Source: Zingiber officinale (lineage: Eukaryota > Streptophyta > Magnoliopsida > Zingiberales > Zingiberaceae). From it: a stretch of DNA of 64,000 nt. The notes under the pieces were generated by a model. The model saw only the letters and a program-made list of their open reading frames with translations, was not told where the DNA came from and did no database searches. Position numbers and translations under genes: made by a program. The first letter of the stretch is position 1; each line of letters begins with the position of its first letter. The stretch is taken from the NCBI RefSeq assembly GCF_018446385.1, contig NC_056004.1, positions 26,728,492 to 26,792,491 of the forward strand, read 5' to 3'. Below are positions 1 through 12,472 of this stretch, in pieces.

Positions 1-2075
1 CACCAAAATGCAACAACCAATATGCAACAATCACAAGCAATAAATGCAATCATGCAATATGATGCAAAATGATATGTGTCACCCCTGATGCCAGTCAGCC
101 ATCTCACACGCGATGGTGAGACCAAGTGGGTAGGGTTATGACAACTATGCACTCTACCATCACTGCTCCTGAGTGACCGAGTGGACAGGATGTTGTTAGA
201 GTACACCTATCCTCCTACCCCAAATAGAGTGGGGGAGCGCAATGCTCTTATATCTCTGAGACAGTCCAAAGGAGGGATCCCTGCCGGCTGCCACGCTGCG
301 TCACCACTACCCTTGAGTGGACCAGCGGAGCCTAACAGAGAAAAACTGCCACACACTCTGCCTGATATATCACTAACCCATGAGTGGTTGTGTGTGCAGA
401 TCATGTAACTGGCGATGTGCTCAACAATAACAAAGTCGACAATCGCACAACATGAAATCATGCAAGATGGTGCATGACACTAAGCATGTAAATCCTAACC
501 ATAATCACCTCCACATACTATGTACCAAACTGGAAAATAAATCATACTATGACCTAGGTATCATAGATCTAAGTACACATGCCCGATAATAAAATCCAGA
601 AAACTAGTCCTATACTCAGTGAAGCCTAGTATATCACTTCCTCTAGGAACTAAGGTACACATGGTAATAATTAAGAGATATAAACATGGATACATAACAG
701 GTGACAAACAGAACATACTATAGGTATCAAATAGTGGCATACCAAGGGCAATTCTAAACATGATCATTGCTACTAGCTATAAATTGCTATGCATATCAAA
801 GTGACAATATCATAAAAGATAAGTCAAGAGATACCCGCCTTTATCTGTCGATCATACTAGATACTCTCATGTCAAGACGATCATCTCGAGTCAAGGTCCT
901 GTAAATCACATACTGATCATAGCTCCAATCAATTGCTAACTAACCTAGAATCAACATAATTCAAAGCACAACTTACCCAAGTTCAGAATCCCAATCGCTC
1001 GGTGAAGAACTCGGATAAGTCTGTGAGGAAGTGGAGCTCCTCTTCCTCGGTGGCCGATCATTGCTCTAGCAGTAGATCGATAGGCGACAGAGAGCCGACA
1101 ACAGTGGCCCATCAGCCAGATGAAACAACGGCCAAAGAGGGTTGCTACAACTGGGAGGTCACACAGTAAGCCTTCTGCTCGGACCAATGTCGCAGGAGGA
1201 GAGGGAGGATCGACTACTGTGATGCCGAGCTAGGGTAGAGAAGGGGCGGCGATGCAACGCCGTGGGAAAAGTCTCGCCGAAAGCAAAACCGTCTGCAACG
1301 GAAGTATGAATGACCGAGGTCAGATGAGGAACGACAATGCCCTCGTGATGCTGGTATCAACCAAGGCTGGCGATCGCAGGCGTTGGGTGGTGGCGCGACC
1401 ATGGATCTGGTAAAGGGAGACAAGAGAGCGACTCTCCCCTGGCCGATGACATCACTGTCCAAGCCTCCCGCAGAGAGGTGGCGTCGACCTCTCCTTTTGC
1501 CGACGACTGCACCAGGGGGAAGAGCATCGGAAAGGCACCATTCGGGTGGCTCTCAATCACTAGCGATGGTGGATCGAGACAGCAACAAGAAGAGGAGAAG
1601 AGGTGGTGCGGCGGTGGATCAATGACTAGATCAAGAGAGGAGAAGGGGAAAGGAATCGAGCGACGTAATGAATCGGGAGAGGGAGTCGGCCAATTGGCTT
1701 AGGGAGATGGTAGGGGAAGAGGAAGGCGTCGAGAGATGAAGAGAAGGAGAGGTCGGCGCAGCGGAGAGGAAGAGGGTGTCGGGAGGCTTAGGGCGCGGGG
1801 AGGAAAAAGAAAAGAAAAAGAAAAAGAAAAATAAATAAATAAATAAATAAATTTAGGAAACTCAGGTTTGGTTTAATCAAAGCCTAAGTATTTTTCTACA
1901 TCAACTTCTACCTTTGGGTATTTCTAAACAGGCTTTTCTCATGCCTATTATTTCATCCCCGTAAACTATCTCATACGAGCTTCGAAAAATCCTCAGAAAA
2001 TTTCTAAAAATTCTGTTAAGGTTAACCATCCATTAAACCTTATTATTTTATTATCATTTTGTTCGGTATTTTACA
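1..2075 (-). mobile_element. 3' LTR (left-truncated by window) of chromodomain Ty3/gypsy element A
   Basis: On the minus strand the LTR begins TGTAAAATACCG (complement of bases ending at 2075), just after a purine-rich tract at about 2076-2090 that fits a polypurine tract. A chromodomain remnant lies immediately upstream on that strand, so this is the 3' LTR. Its sequence resembles, in opposite orientation, the fragment at 55030-57984: both share the block around 'tttttagaaattttctgagg' and a TGCAT-rich far end. The other end lies outside the window. The ORFs inside have no recognisable domain and look like chance frames. Confidence 0.7.
1804..1853. repeat. A-rich microsatellite (AAAGA / AAAT units)
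   Basis: The tract runs from repeated AAAGA units into about six AAAT units. It lies inside the chromoviral LTR. Confidence 0.85.
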
Positions 2076-2212
2076 TTATCCCCTACTAATAAAAATTTGG
2101 TCCCCAAATTTCGTTATTTACCATCAGCAAGTACTAGCAATTGCTAAACAGTATAAATACTGAATGGAAGCCTAACCTACATACCTTAAGTAAACAAATG
2201 GGGGTATTGAGC

Positions 2213-3010
2213 TCAAATCATATCCTCGAGCTCCCAGGTGGCCTCCTCGTCAGTATGATACTGCCATCCGACTTTAACCAGTCGGATAGTCTTGTTCCGC
2301 AATTGACGCTCTTTGTGGTCCAGAATCCGTACCGAAACCTCCTCATAGGTAACGTCAGGCTGAATGAGAACTGATATATCTGACAGAACATGTGTTGGGT
2401 CGGATACGTATCTCCTTTGTATGGACACATGAAATACATCCTAAACGCCTGATAGAGATGGTGGTAGCGTCAGACGATAAGCTACTGCTCCAATCCTCTC
2501 CAAGATTTGGAAGACCCAATGTATCGTGGAGCTAGCTTACCTCGGAGGTCAAATCTCTTCACCCCTTTCATGGGTGTGACTCTCAGGAATACATGGTCAT
2601 CAGTAGAGAACTCCAGGGGTCTCCATCTCTGGTTAGCATAACGCTTTTGGCGGTTCTGCGCCCCTATTATCCTCCGTCTAATAGTGTAGACCAACTCTGC
2701 CTCCTACTGAGCTCTCTGAGGTCCTAGCAGCTGGGCCTCCCTAACCTCCTCCCAGAGGGTGGGTGTCCGACAAGGCCTATCATACAACGCTTCAAACAGT
2801 GTCATCTGGATAAGCGAATGATAGTTGTTGTTGTAGGCGAACTCTACTAATGGCAAGTGGTCCTCTCAACTGCCTCCAAAATCCATAACACAAGACCTCA
2901 GCAAGTCCTCTAAAGTCTGGACGGTCCGCTCTGACTGTCCATCTGCCTGTTGATTGAAGGCTGTACTAAATCAGAGTTGTGTGCTCAAAGCCTGCTGTAG
3001 ACCCTGCCAG
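2213..3010 (-). pseudogene. Chromovirus A: integrase C-terminal part and chromodomain, decayed
   Basis: Minus-strand frames contain a chromodomain with LVKVGWQYHTDEEATWELE (2213-2428). Upstream of it is the integrase C-terminal region with DHVFLRVTPMKGV and GKLAPRYIG (2482-2694). Further upstream is an integrase stretch readable as FNQQADGQSERTVQTLED across 2880-2970. This domain order is typical of plant Tekay/Del-type chromoviruses, where the chromodomain targets integration to heterochromatin. Frames change and stops occur, so it is not functional. The integrase reading frame is broken at 3011 by a MITE and continues at 5062. Confidence 0.85.
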
Positions 3011-3185
3011 TAGGGGTGAGTATTCGATTAAAACCGAATCGAATCGAACCGAACCGAATTAATCGAACTGAACTGAACTGATTTTTTTCAAACAAACCGA
3101 ACCGAATCGATTTTTGACAAAAATCAAACCGAACCGAATTTTCAATAAAACAGAACAAACCAAACTGAACCGAACAAATCGAATA

Positions 3186-4788
3186 TGATAGATTGGATGC
3201 GAACGATAGAGGGGGGAGGGGTAAATATCGGTTCTTTTAAAACTTTCCTTTTACTTTGTAAATCAGAATCATGTAGCGGAAAATAAGAAAAGAGACAAGT
3301 TCTTTTACTTCGTTCGGAGCCTAGCTCGACTCCTACTTGAAGGCCCGCGATCCTTGATCGTACCGATGGGCCTTCAAGTAACCCTTCTTTCCGAGATCCT
3401 CGGAAAGAAGCAGATCATACAAATGAACAGAGTAAGATAGTAACAACCTACTATCTTACTTGAATTAAGTACAATGCAAGTTAAACAAATATACCAATTA
3501 CTTAGATAAAAGATGTAGCTCGATCGGCACTTCTTGTATGGTACAACAACTTGCTTGATGGATATGTAGAAGAGTAGTAGCATGAATAGCTTTTTCACAG
3601 AGATGATATCAGGACCCGTTACCCAGCCACGGACCTGGAGCTTCACTTTTATAAGAATCGTCAACGTTCGGTCGACCGATCCTTGGATTCGGTCGACCGA
3701 ACCTGCTCCCTTCCTTCCTGGCTGGAGTCTGACGCTGACTCGATCTTCTGCATTAACTGATCATTAAGGGTTCGGTCGACCGAACCTCTTTTTCGGTCGA
3801 CCGAACAACTTCCTTCCCTGTTCGTCGAAATCTGCTGAGATCTTCATTTAATGTTCCATTAATACTGATTGGATCAGTTGACCGATCCTTGGTTCGGTCG
3901 ACTGATCAAGCTTCGATCAGACTGTGCTTCGCTTTGGTCTGAACTGATCTCTGGTCTAAGTCAAGCTGGTTCGGTCGACCGATCCTCCTGTTCGATCGAC
4001 CGATCAGGCCAAATCTACAAAACAGAGTTAAACAGTATTCCTGCAAAACAAAGGTTAGCACAGTAATATAATGCATGAGTAATATAGACAGTAGAACTGT
4101 CTTGATCTCAACTTGGAAACCTTTCCGGTTTCTTCAATTGGATCAGCGACCTAAGGTTGTTCCCTTTAGGAACCCGACCTCACTGTCGCTCCTCCAGTTG
4201 CATAGCTCAACTTACCTGCCAAACATTGGTCCTCTAGACCTGCTTGGACTTTTGCCAGCTCAGTGTCTGATCGTCCGATCCACTAAGACTTTTCCTGCAA
4301 TACTACATTAGCCAACAGCAATAATAGTAATACAAAATACAATGGTAAACCTAAACCTAGATTTACCGAGATCCGCTGGTCCGGTCGACCGCGCACGGTC
4401 GACCGGAAACCATCTGAATAATCTTGCTTGGAGTTCACTCCTCCAAGACTTCTCGTTACCTAAGGTTACCACCCCCTAGGATTTTCTCCACTTGGCTTCA
4501 CTCACCAAGACTCAGTATTCGGCTACCCAGGGATTAAGTCCTCCAGACCTATCCACCTAGCTTCCACGATATACCGAGATTTTCCTTATCTAGCCTACAA
4601 CTAGGACTCAGTATTCGGCTACCTAAGGATCAGGTCCTCCATACCTATCCACCTGGCTTCCATGATCTACCGAGATTTCTCCCCTTGCCTAGCCTACAAC
4701 TAGAACTTCCCTTGATCAAGCTTTATATTTAAACATACTTAAACATATTTGTCTGACATTAAAACCTTGGAGGTCGATTGTACCAACA
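3186..4788 (-). mobile_element. Solo LTR, TSD GAATA
   Basis: A 1603-bp unit starts TGATAGATTGG and ends ACCAACA, flanked by perfect 5-bp duplications GAATA (3181-3185 and 4789-4793). Read on the minus strand, the start (TGTTGGTACAATCGACCTCC) matches the LTR starts at 11031 and 42980, so it belongs to the same LTR group. No internal retrotransposon genes or second LTR are present. It lies inside the MITE at 3011-5061. Confidence 0.85.
3660..4400. repeat. Dispersed GGTCGACC-centred palindromes inside the solo LTR
   Basis: The perfect palindrome TTCGGTCGACCGAA and its close variants recur about eight times, near 3669, 3690, 3770, 3795, 3893, 3970, 3990 and 4381. The same GTCGAC core recurs in the 41-bp LTR repeats farther right in the window. 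Confidence 0.8.
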
Positions 4789-5061
4789 GAATAAACCGAT
4801 TTTTTCAAAAACTTTGATTTGACTTGATAAAAATTTGATTCGGTCTAAAATTTATGGTGTAAAAAATCGATTTGATTCAAAAATTCAGTCTATTCGGTCA
4901 ATTCAGTTTAACCGAATAAAAAAATTCAAAACTGAACCCGAACCGAATTAACCAATTTTTTGGAGAAAAAAAAATGAATTTCCGAATAAACCGAACCGAA
5001 TTTTTAAATTCGGTCAGTTTAATCGGTTTATTCGATTTAACCGAACTTTTGCTCACCCCTA

Positions 5062-6440
5062 TTTGCCAAAATTAGGACGTGAACCGTGGGTTTCTATCCG
5101 ATATAATACTCAATGGGACACCATGCAATCTGATGATCTCCCGACAATACAACTCTGCCAATCGATTCAGAGAGTCGGTCTCCTGAATCACTAGGAAGTG
5201 TGCGGATTTAATTAATCGATCAACGACTACCCAAATCGCGTCATGGCCTCATCGTGTCCTAGGCAATCCTATCACATAATTCATAGTGATGTGCTCTCAT
5301 TCCCACTCCGGAATAGGAATCCTTTGAAGTAATTTCGACAGACTAGACATCTAGCTACAAACTCCGCGATGTCTTTCTTCATGTCGTTTCACCAATAGGA
5401 ACGTCTCAAATCTCGATACATACGGGTTCCACCTGAGTGGATCGCAAATCGGGAGCGATGAACCTCCTGTAGTAGCTCCTCCAAGACCGGATGAGACTGA
5501 GGTGCGCATAACCTGTCTCGGAAATAAATAACACCTTTGTCATCTCGAGTGAACTTCGTCTGCTGTCCAGAAGCTATCTGGCTGCTAATAAACTGTAAGC
5601 ACTGGTCACCGGCCTGGACCTCTCGGATCCTCGTCCTGATCGACGACTGAGTAACCATGATAACCAGAATACCCTGCTTTATTTGTCCCTGCTCCTCAAG
5701 GCCCAATTCGAAGAAACCCTAAATCAAGTTCGTGCCTAAAACTCGGTGGCGAGCTAAAGCCCCTCTGAACTTCCGGTTAAGCGCATCGGCAACCACATTA
5801 GCTTTCCCTGGGTGGTAGCTAATGGTACAATCATAATCCTTCAGGAACTCCATCTATCTCCTCTATCGGAGATTGAGTTCCTTTTGGGTGAAAAGATATT
5901 TGAGACTCCTTTGATCCGTAAGAATCCCAAATGTAATACCCCACAGATGATGCCACCAAATCTTCAAAGAAAAGATAATGGCGGTTAACCCTAGATTATA
6001 TACAGGGTAGTTCTTCTCTTGCTCCTTCAACTGACGAGAAGCATAGGAGACTACCTTGCCGTGCTACATCAAAACAGAGCCCAAACCCTGTAGAGAAGCG
6101 TCAGTATAGAGTATGAACTCGTCCTCTCCATAGGCAAAACCAGAACTGGTGCCGACACTAATCTCCGATTCAGTTCCTGGAAGCTGGTCTCACCGGCTTC
6201 TGACCACGTGAACTTCACGGCTTTCCTGGTCAAGCGTGTCAGTGGCATAGTAATGCGAGGAAAACCCTCAACGAACCTCCGGTAATAACTAGTTCGACAA
6301 AGGAAGTTGTGAGTCTCCTGTATAGACTACGACAACTCCCAACTGGTAACAACCTCTATCTCCTATGGATCCACGGTATACCCCTACTAGTGACCATGTA
6401 TCTCAATCATCTCACAAAGGATAATCAAAATACGCACCAT
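5062..6440 (-). pseudogene. Chromovirus A: integrase core, RNase H and RT remnants
   Basis: On the minus strand, going upstream from the MITE, there is an integrase core with [16 protein letters not shown] and IISDRNPRF. The zinc-binding N-terminal part ends HSGGTRMYRDLRRSYW (5389-5706). RNase H and reverse transcriptase C-terminal fragments follow, such as FVEGFPRITMPLTRLTR near 6240-6280. The pieces lie in different frames with stops. RT upstream of about 6440 is missing, where a plus-strand element begins. Confidence 0.8.
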
Positions 6441-7534
6441 TGAATTTCACATATAAATGTTCTCGTCGAAACATCCTTAGAACTATGCGAATATGGTGTA
6501 CGTGATACACCTTGGATCAGGAATAGATCACCTCAATGCCTAGAAAGAAGACCCAAGGATTCAGGGGGAGCAAAGGTTAGTAAGTTTACAATATATGGCA
6601 ATCCAATATTTTCTACACATGTTAGTAAATTAGATAATCATCATTGCTTTAGTTTGGATTTACCTCAACAATTAGATATTCATGCTCAACCAAATAAATT
6701 AACTAATAAAAATCTAAAAAAAATTAGAAAATAATTCTTTAATCTTTAAAATTTTATATTCAAGGTTTAGGAAATTAGAAAAATAAATCAATCTTTTAAA
6801 AAATAAAATTCATAAACAAGAAAATATAATTACCAAATTATTAAATCTAGACTTGGATTACAAGTCTAAACCAAATTTAAATAAAAAATAAAGATATAAT
6901 CAAGTATTTCTTGATTATGAAATTAATCAACAAATGTAATAATAAACCGAATCTAAATTAGAAACATAAATTAAAATTCATAAAGTCTAGATTTAACTTA
7001 ATTAAAATACTTAAATATTTAAATAAACCTAATAAAACAAATATTCAATAATTCAGAGGAGGCTCCAAACTAGTTGACACCTCCAAAAGTAACCTACCTA
7101 GCAGGGTAATTATGATTAGAGTAAAAAAGGACAAAGTTTAACTTGACTTACGGTACTGGTGAAGTTTTGGATGATAGTAGGTTAGGGAAGCTCAGTCTAT
7201 GCATGTCTAGAAAGATATGGCTTCGACCTGGTGCATTTGGCTGAGTGAAACTAACTGAAGCTACCCCTTACGAATCCTAACTAGTTAGATCAAGGTTTTA
7301 TATTAAGTTCAGTGGATATGACTATTTGGAAAACCTCAAAGGCAAGGTTACTCTAATGATATTCAGGTGACTCACCATAACCCAGAAGTTTATCCAAAGA
7401 TAGAATGTTTGTTGAGCCTAAAGCAACACATGAATCTAACATAAAGTTCAACCAAATCCTGAAATGAAACTTAACTCATCTCACAAAAATTATAGAATTC
7501 CCTAATAAAAAACAAAGATCGGGTGAGAAGACTA

Positions 7535-8330
7535 AAAAATTAAAATTAAAATTAAAATTAAATTTAATTAAATTTAATTAGATTAAAATTACATTAAAAT
7601 TAAATTAAAATTAAAATAAAATAAATTTTAAAGTAAGATAAATTAAGATTAAATTAAAACTAAATTCAATTAAATTACAATTTAATTTAACTTAATTTAA
7701 TTTAATTTAATTAAAATTAAATTAAAATAAATTAAATTCAGTTAAACTAAAATTCAATTAAGATTAATTAAATAAAACTTAGATCTAATTAAATTTAATT
7801 AAATTAAAATTGAAATAAAATTAAATTCAACTAAATTTCAATTTAATTAATATTCAAATAAATTACAATTAAATTAAAATTTGATTTAAGTAAATTAAAA
7901 TTAAATTTAATTAAACAAAAATAAAATAAGATTTATTTAAATTAAAAATAAATTTAATTAAATTAAAAATAAATTAAATTAAATTAAAATTAAATTAAGA
8001 TTAAATTAAGTTCAATTAAATTAAATTAAAATTAAATAAATTTAAAATTAATTAAATTAATATTAAATTTAATTAAATTCAAATTAAATTTAAATTTAAT
8101 TAAAATTAAAGTTAATTAAATTAAAATTAAATTCAATTAAATTAAAATTAAGTTCAATTAAATTAAAATTAAATTCAGTTAACTTAAATTTAAATTAAAT
8201 GAAAAATAAAGATAAATTAAATAAATTAAATTAAACTAAAAATTAAAAAATAAACTTAAATTAAAATAAATAAATAAATAAACTTAAAATTATATTAAAT
8301 TAGATAAATACCAATATTGATTTAATGAGA
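7535..8330. repeat. AT-rich degenerate tandem array, TTAAATTAAAATTAAA type
   Basis: Almost uninterrupted variants of TTAAATT and AAATTAAAATT cover about 800 bp with almost no G or C. The unit length is irregular. Confidence 0.9.
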
Positions 8331-8389
8331 ACCTTGAAATTAAAATTTAATTAAACATATGTTAAATAAATTATTACACAAAAAATATT

Positions 8390-9610
8390 TAAAAATCATT
8401 TTTTTAAAAAAATCATTTAAAAATTATTTTAAAAATACTTTTAAAAAACTTTAAAAATTCTTTTAATTTTTTTTTAAAATTAAAAATTATCTTAAAAATT
8501 CTTTTAAAAAAACCTTTAAAAATCATTTTAAAAATTCTTTAAAAAAAACTTCAAAAATCATATTAAAAATTCTATTAAATATTCTTTTAGAAAACACTTT
8601 AAAACTCATCTTAAAAAATTATTTTAAAAATTATTTTAAAAAAATTTAAAATGCATTAAAAAAATTATTTTATAAAAAATTAAAAATCATTTAAAAAATT
8701 TAGAAATCATTTTAAAAAATCTTTAAAATTCATTTAAAAATTATTCTAAAAAAAGATTAAAAATCATTTTAAAAAGTCTTTAAAAATTTATTTAAAAAAA
8801 ACTATAAAAATCACTTTAAAAATCTTTTTAATAATTATTTTAGAAATTCTTTTTTAAAAAAAACTTTAAAAATCATTTTAAAATTCTTTAAAAATACTTT
8901 TTAAAATTCTTTAAAAAAAACTTTAAAATCATTTTAATAATTCATTTAAAAATTCTCTTTTAAAAAAAAAACTTTAAAGATCATTTAATAATTCCTTAAA
9001 ATAATTATTTTAAAAACTTTAAAAATCATTTTAAAAAATCTTGAAAAATTAATTAAAAATTCGTTTTAAAAAACTTTAAAAATAATTTTTAAAATTCCTT
9101 AAAAATTATTTTAAAAGCTAATTTAAAAACTTTAAAAATCATTTTAAAAATTCTTTAAAAATCATTTTAAAAATTCTTTAAAAATTCTTTTTAAAAAATA
9201 CATTAAAACTCATTTTAAAAAATTATTTAAAAAAAAAAAAATTGAAAATACTTTTAAAAAAATTCTTTTAAAAATTCTTTTTCAAACTTTAAAAATCATT
9301 TTAAAAAATCTTTAAAAATTCATTTAAAAATTATTTTTTAAAAAAAATAAAAATCATTTAAAAAATTCTTTAAAAAAAATTTAAAAATCATTTTAAAAAT
9401 TCTTTTAAAAAATACTTTAAAAATCATTTTAAAAATTCTTTAAAAAATTCTTTTAAAAACTTTAAAAATCATTTTGAAAATTCATTTGAAATTCTTTTTA
9501 AAAAAACTTTACAAATCATTAAAAAAAATCTTTTAAAAAATGTAAAAATTGTTTTAAAAAACTGTAAAAATTATTTTAAAAATTCTTTTAAAAAATCTGT
9601 AAAAATTATA
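8390..9610. repeat. AT-rich tandem array, AAAAATCATTTTAAAAATTCTTT type
   Basis: Repeated blocks of the form AAAAATCATTTTAAAAATTC, with variable spacers, fill about 1.2 kb. It differs in unit from both the array at 7535-8330 and the array at 48126-49695. Confidence 0.9.
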
Positions 9611-11018
9611 ATTAAAAATTTACTTAAATTGAACCTTAACTTTACTTAATTTTGTTTAATAAATTTAACTTTCAATTAATAATGACTTAAAACTTAAATC
9701 CTACTTAAATTAAATCTAAACAAAAAAAATAAAATAAATGAAAAATTATATTATAACTAAGACTTTCATTAAATAAACTCAATCAATTAATACAAAATTT
9801 AAGTTGTTTTAATCAAATAAGTTTTAAATTGAGTCACTTATTATTGAGTTAGTAACAAATCAATTCTTAACTTAATCTTAGAATAATTTATTATTGATTA
9901 ATTTAAATAATCTTATTTTAATCAAACTGAAATAAACAAGTATATAAAAATACTTATTTAAATAATACACTTGATGAACAGAAATGTTACTAATAATAAA
10001 TCCTCTAAAACACTTAGGTATAAAAATGTACTAAAGCCTTGAAATTTAACATACCTAAATCTCAGTGTTGACTTCAGGGGGAGGTGTTTTTGAGAAATAT
10101 GTTTGCAAAATCTTTTAAAAAATTACTTTTGTAAAAATATTTAAAAAAATCTATAAATACACTTCAAAATGTTTTGAAAAACCTTGTCATGTTTTATTTG
10201 AAAAATATTCTTAAAATATTTTCAAAATTTTTTTTAATCGTTTTGAAAACTATTTTACAAATTACTTTCCAAACTTGTTTTATACAAAAAAACACTCTAT
10301 ACTTTTCAAAAATTGTTTTGAATTGTGTTTTTTTCCTAACATATTTTGAAAAATTATTTTGTTACTTAGTGAACATTTTAAAACTTAAGTTGACAAGCTC
10401 TTCTCAAAAGGTTTTGTTGCACAATCACTTTCAAATTTATTTTTTTTGGTGTATTGGAAAATATTTTTAAAACTCACCTTCAAACTTTGTGTTCTTTTAA
10501 TTTGGATCAACCTCCTAGACATATAGGAAGTTTTACTTGTGGTTAACAAGAACTCCTAAGAATGTCTCAAGTTAAGAGGGAGCCCTGATTGAAAGATTAA
10601 AAGTAATTTTTAAAAATTTATTTAAAAATTTGTTTTACAAATCTTTAAAACTGAATTTGAAAAATTATTTTCTTAATATTTTACGAAATATTTTTTGGTT
10701 TACAAATTTTTGTGAAAACACCTTGAAAAATATTTTGAAAATTCACTATCAAAAAATTACTTAAACATTTAAAAGTTACCTTAACAACCAACTTTGAAAA
10801 ATCAGTCTACAACACCACTTTATATATATATATATTCAAAAAATATTATTGTTGGTACAAAACCTAATCAAGAGTGATCTTAAGTTTATATCTTTTTGAT
10901 GTGTGCTAAAGGGGAAGAGTAATCATAAGTTAGAAGGGGGAAAGTGACTAATCTCTTTAATTTTGAGAATTAACCCTTAAAGACCCAAGCCTAACTTAAG
11001 AAAATTATCAAATATAAA

Positions 11019-11030
11019 AAAAGGGGAGAT
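11019..11030 (+). other. Polypurine tract of the plus-strand element
   Basis: AAAAGGGGAGAT directly precedes the LTR start TGTTGGTGCA. It matches the tract beside the LTRs at 45524 and 54757 (on the other strand), which gives the element its orientation. Confidence 0.7.
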
Positions 11031-12472
11031 TGTTGGTGCAATTGACCTCTAGGGGTTTGATGTTTGACAAGGGTTAATCTAAACAGGACTTGATGTTTGG
11101 AAGAGAGTAGTCTAGTCAAGACTACATGACTATCTAGAAGTCCTAACTGGAGGTTAGGCAAAGTGGAAGTCTTGGTGAGTAAAGTCAGGTCATAGTGAGT
11201 GAAGGTAGGTGGTGGAAGTCTTGGTGAGTGAAATCGGACCCTAGTGAGTGAAGCTAGCTAGTAGTGGAAGTTCTGGTGAGTGAAGCCGGACCCTAGTGAG
11301 TGAAGCTAGCTAGTAGTGGAAGTCCAAGTGAGTGAAGCCGGACCCTAGTGAGTGAAGCTAGGTGGTGGAAGTCCTAGTGAGTGAAGTCGGGCCCTAGTGA
11401 GTGAAGCTAGGTGGTGGAAGTCCTGACGAGTGAAGTCGGGCCCTAGCGAGTGAAGCTAGGTGGAGGAAGTCCTGGTGAGTGAAGCCAGACAATGGAAGTC
11501 TTAGTGAGTGAAGTTAGGCAACCCTAAGGAGAGATAACCCTAGGTTGTATGTGACCGACTAGTTTTCGATCGACCACGTGCGGTCGACCGGACCAGCGAA
11601 TCTTGAATCCTGTTAACACTGTTTTACTGTACTATTTTATCTATTGTGCTAACTCAGTGTTGCAGGGACGTCCAGCTAGGTCAAGGGCTGACCAGATGTC
11701 TGGCAAAATGTAAGTAAAAGTAAATCACTGGAGGAAAGTGACTGTGAGGACGTGTTCCCCGTTTGAGGAAACTATAGATGTCGATCCAACTTAGATCCAT
11801 TTTGGAAATTTAAGTTGAGATCGTAACTAGATTCTGGTCTCAAGGAGACAGAATCTAATTACTACTCTATTTGAATATAATTGTGCTAACGCTTTATTTT
11901 GCAGGGTAGTATAAATTATATTTTTCCTCGAACTAACATTTTCTTGCAGGAAAAGGATTTGCTGGAAAATGGTGGTCCGGGTGCCCAGAGCTGGTCCGGA
12001 CATCCGGAGCTGGTCTCGGCACCCAGAATGCAAAATTCAATCTCGACACAAACATGGAGCGTGCTAGTTGGCTGGGCCTACATCACAGTCCAAGCGCTCG
12101 GAGCTTCCTATATAAGGAGGCCACCACCTGGAGAAAAAAATAACAATTTCCTTCTGTGATTGCTCTGTTGCGCACTACTCCTGCGACATTACGAAGCTCT
12201 TCCGACAACTTGCGGCTCAAGTTCTTATTGTTGTTGTCGGTATTTCTTTTTATATAATTCTTGTACTCAATCATGTAACATTTTATGAATTATTAGTGAT
12301 TACCCAACGAAATCACTCTCACATGCGGGCCTTGGAGTAGGAGTCGATAAAGCCTCCGAACCAAGTAAAATTGGTTTTGTTAGCGTTGTGTTTTTATGTT
12401 TCCGCTGCTTACTTGATAATGATTTTCGAAGATCTCTATTCATCCCCCTCTAGCGAACTCTACGATCTAACA
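11031..12472 (+). mobile_element. 3' LTR of the plus-strand gag-type element
   Basis: A unit of about 1.44 kb begins TGTTGGTGCAATTGACCTC and ends ACTCTACGATCTAACA, with TG...CA termini. It shows the LTR hallmarks of the family, including the GGTCGACCGG motif near 11581 and a stretch ending in CATCCCCCTCTAGCG. The start is fixed by the preceding polypurine tract; the right end is by analogy with other copies. A matching TSD was not found because the left end of the element is missing. Confidence 0.75.
11150..11530 (+). repeat. Tandem repeat of about 57-61 bp within the LTR
   Basis: Units built from GTGGAAGTCCTGGTGAG followed by TGAAGCCGGACCCTAGTGAG recur about six times with substitutions and small length changes. 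Related single units occur in the LTR at 43100-43330. Confidence 0.85.

Larger units (their letters stand above)
3011..5061. mobile_element. hAT-like MITE (about 440 bp) carrying a nested solo LTR
   Basis: The outer ends are perfect inverted repeats TAGGGGTGAG / CTCACCCCTA at 3011 and 5061. The flanking octamers are cctgccag and tttgccaa. They match at five of eight positions, and the three differences are all transitions, consistent with an old 8-bp target duplication. The interior is made of repeated ACCGAA-type motifs. Without the solo LTR it is about 443 bp and has no coding capacity. It interrupts the integrase of chromovirus A between the second catalytic Asp region (SDRNPRF) and the segment continuing as FWQGLQQ. 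Confidence 0.75.
6441..11030 (+). mobile_element. Internal 3' region of a plus-strand gag-type LTR element, left end not found
   Basis: The stretch 7050-7290 matches, in inverted orientation, 49960-50240 of the element at 44399-53226. Shared blocks include 'atggcttcgacctggtgcat' and the 'gactggtgcatttggc'-type context. The 11031 LTR is preceded by AAAAGGGGAGAT, a polypurine tract, so this is the 3' part of a plus-strand element. No gag or pol is recognisable and no 5' LTR was found. The interior is dominated by AT-rich arrays, so the short ORFs (for example 10174-10470) are composition artefacts. Confidence 0.65.

Noticed and set aside
10174..10470. 98-codon hydrophobic ORF
   Set aside because: It lies in AT-rich element DNA; Phe/Leu/Ile richness follows from composition and no homology is recognisable.
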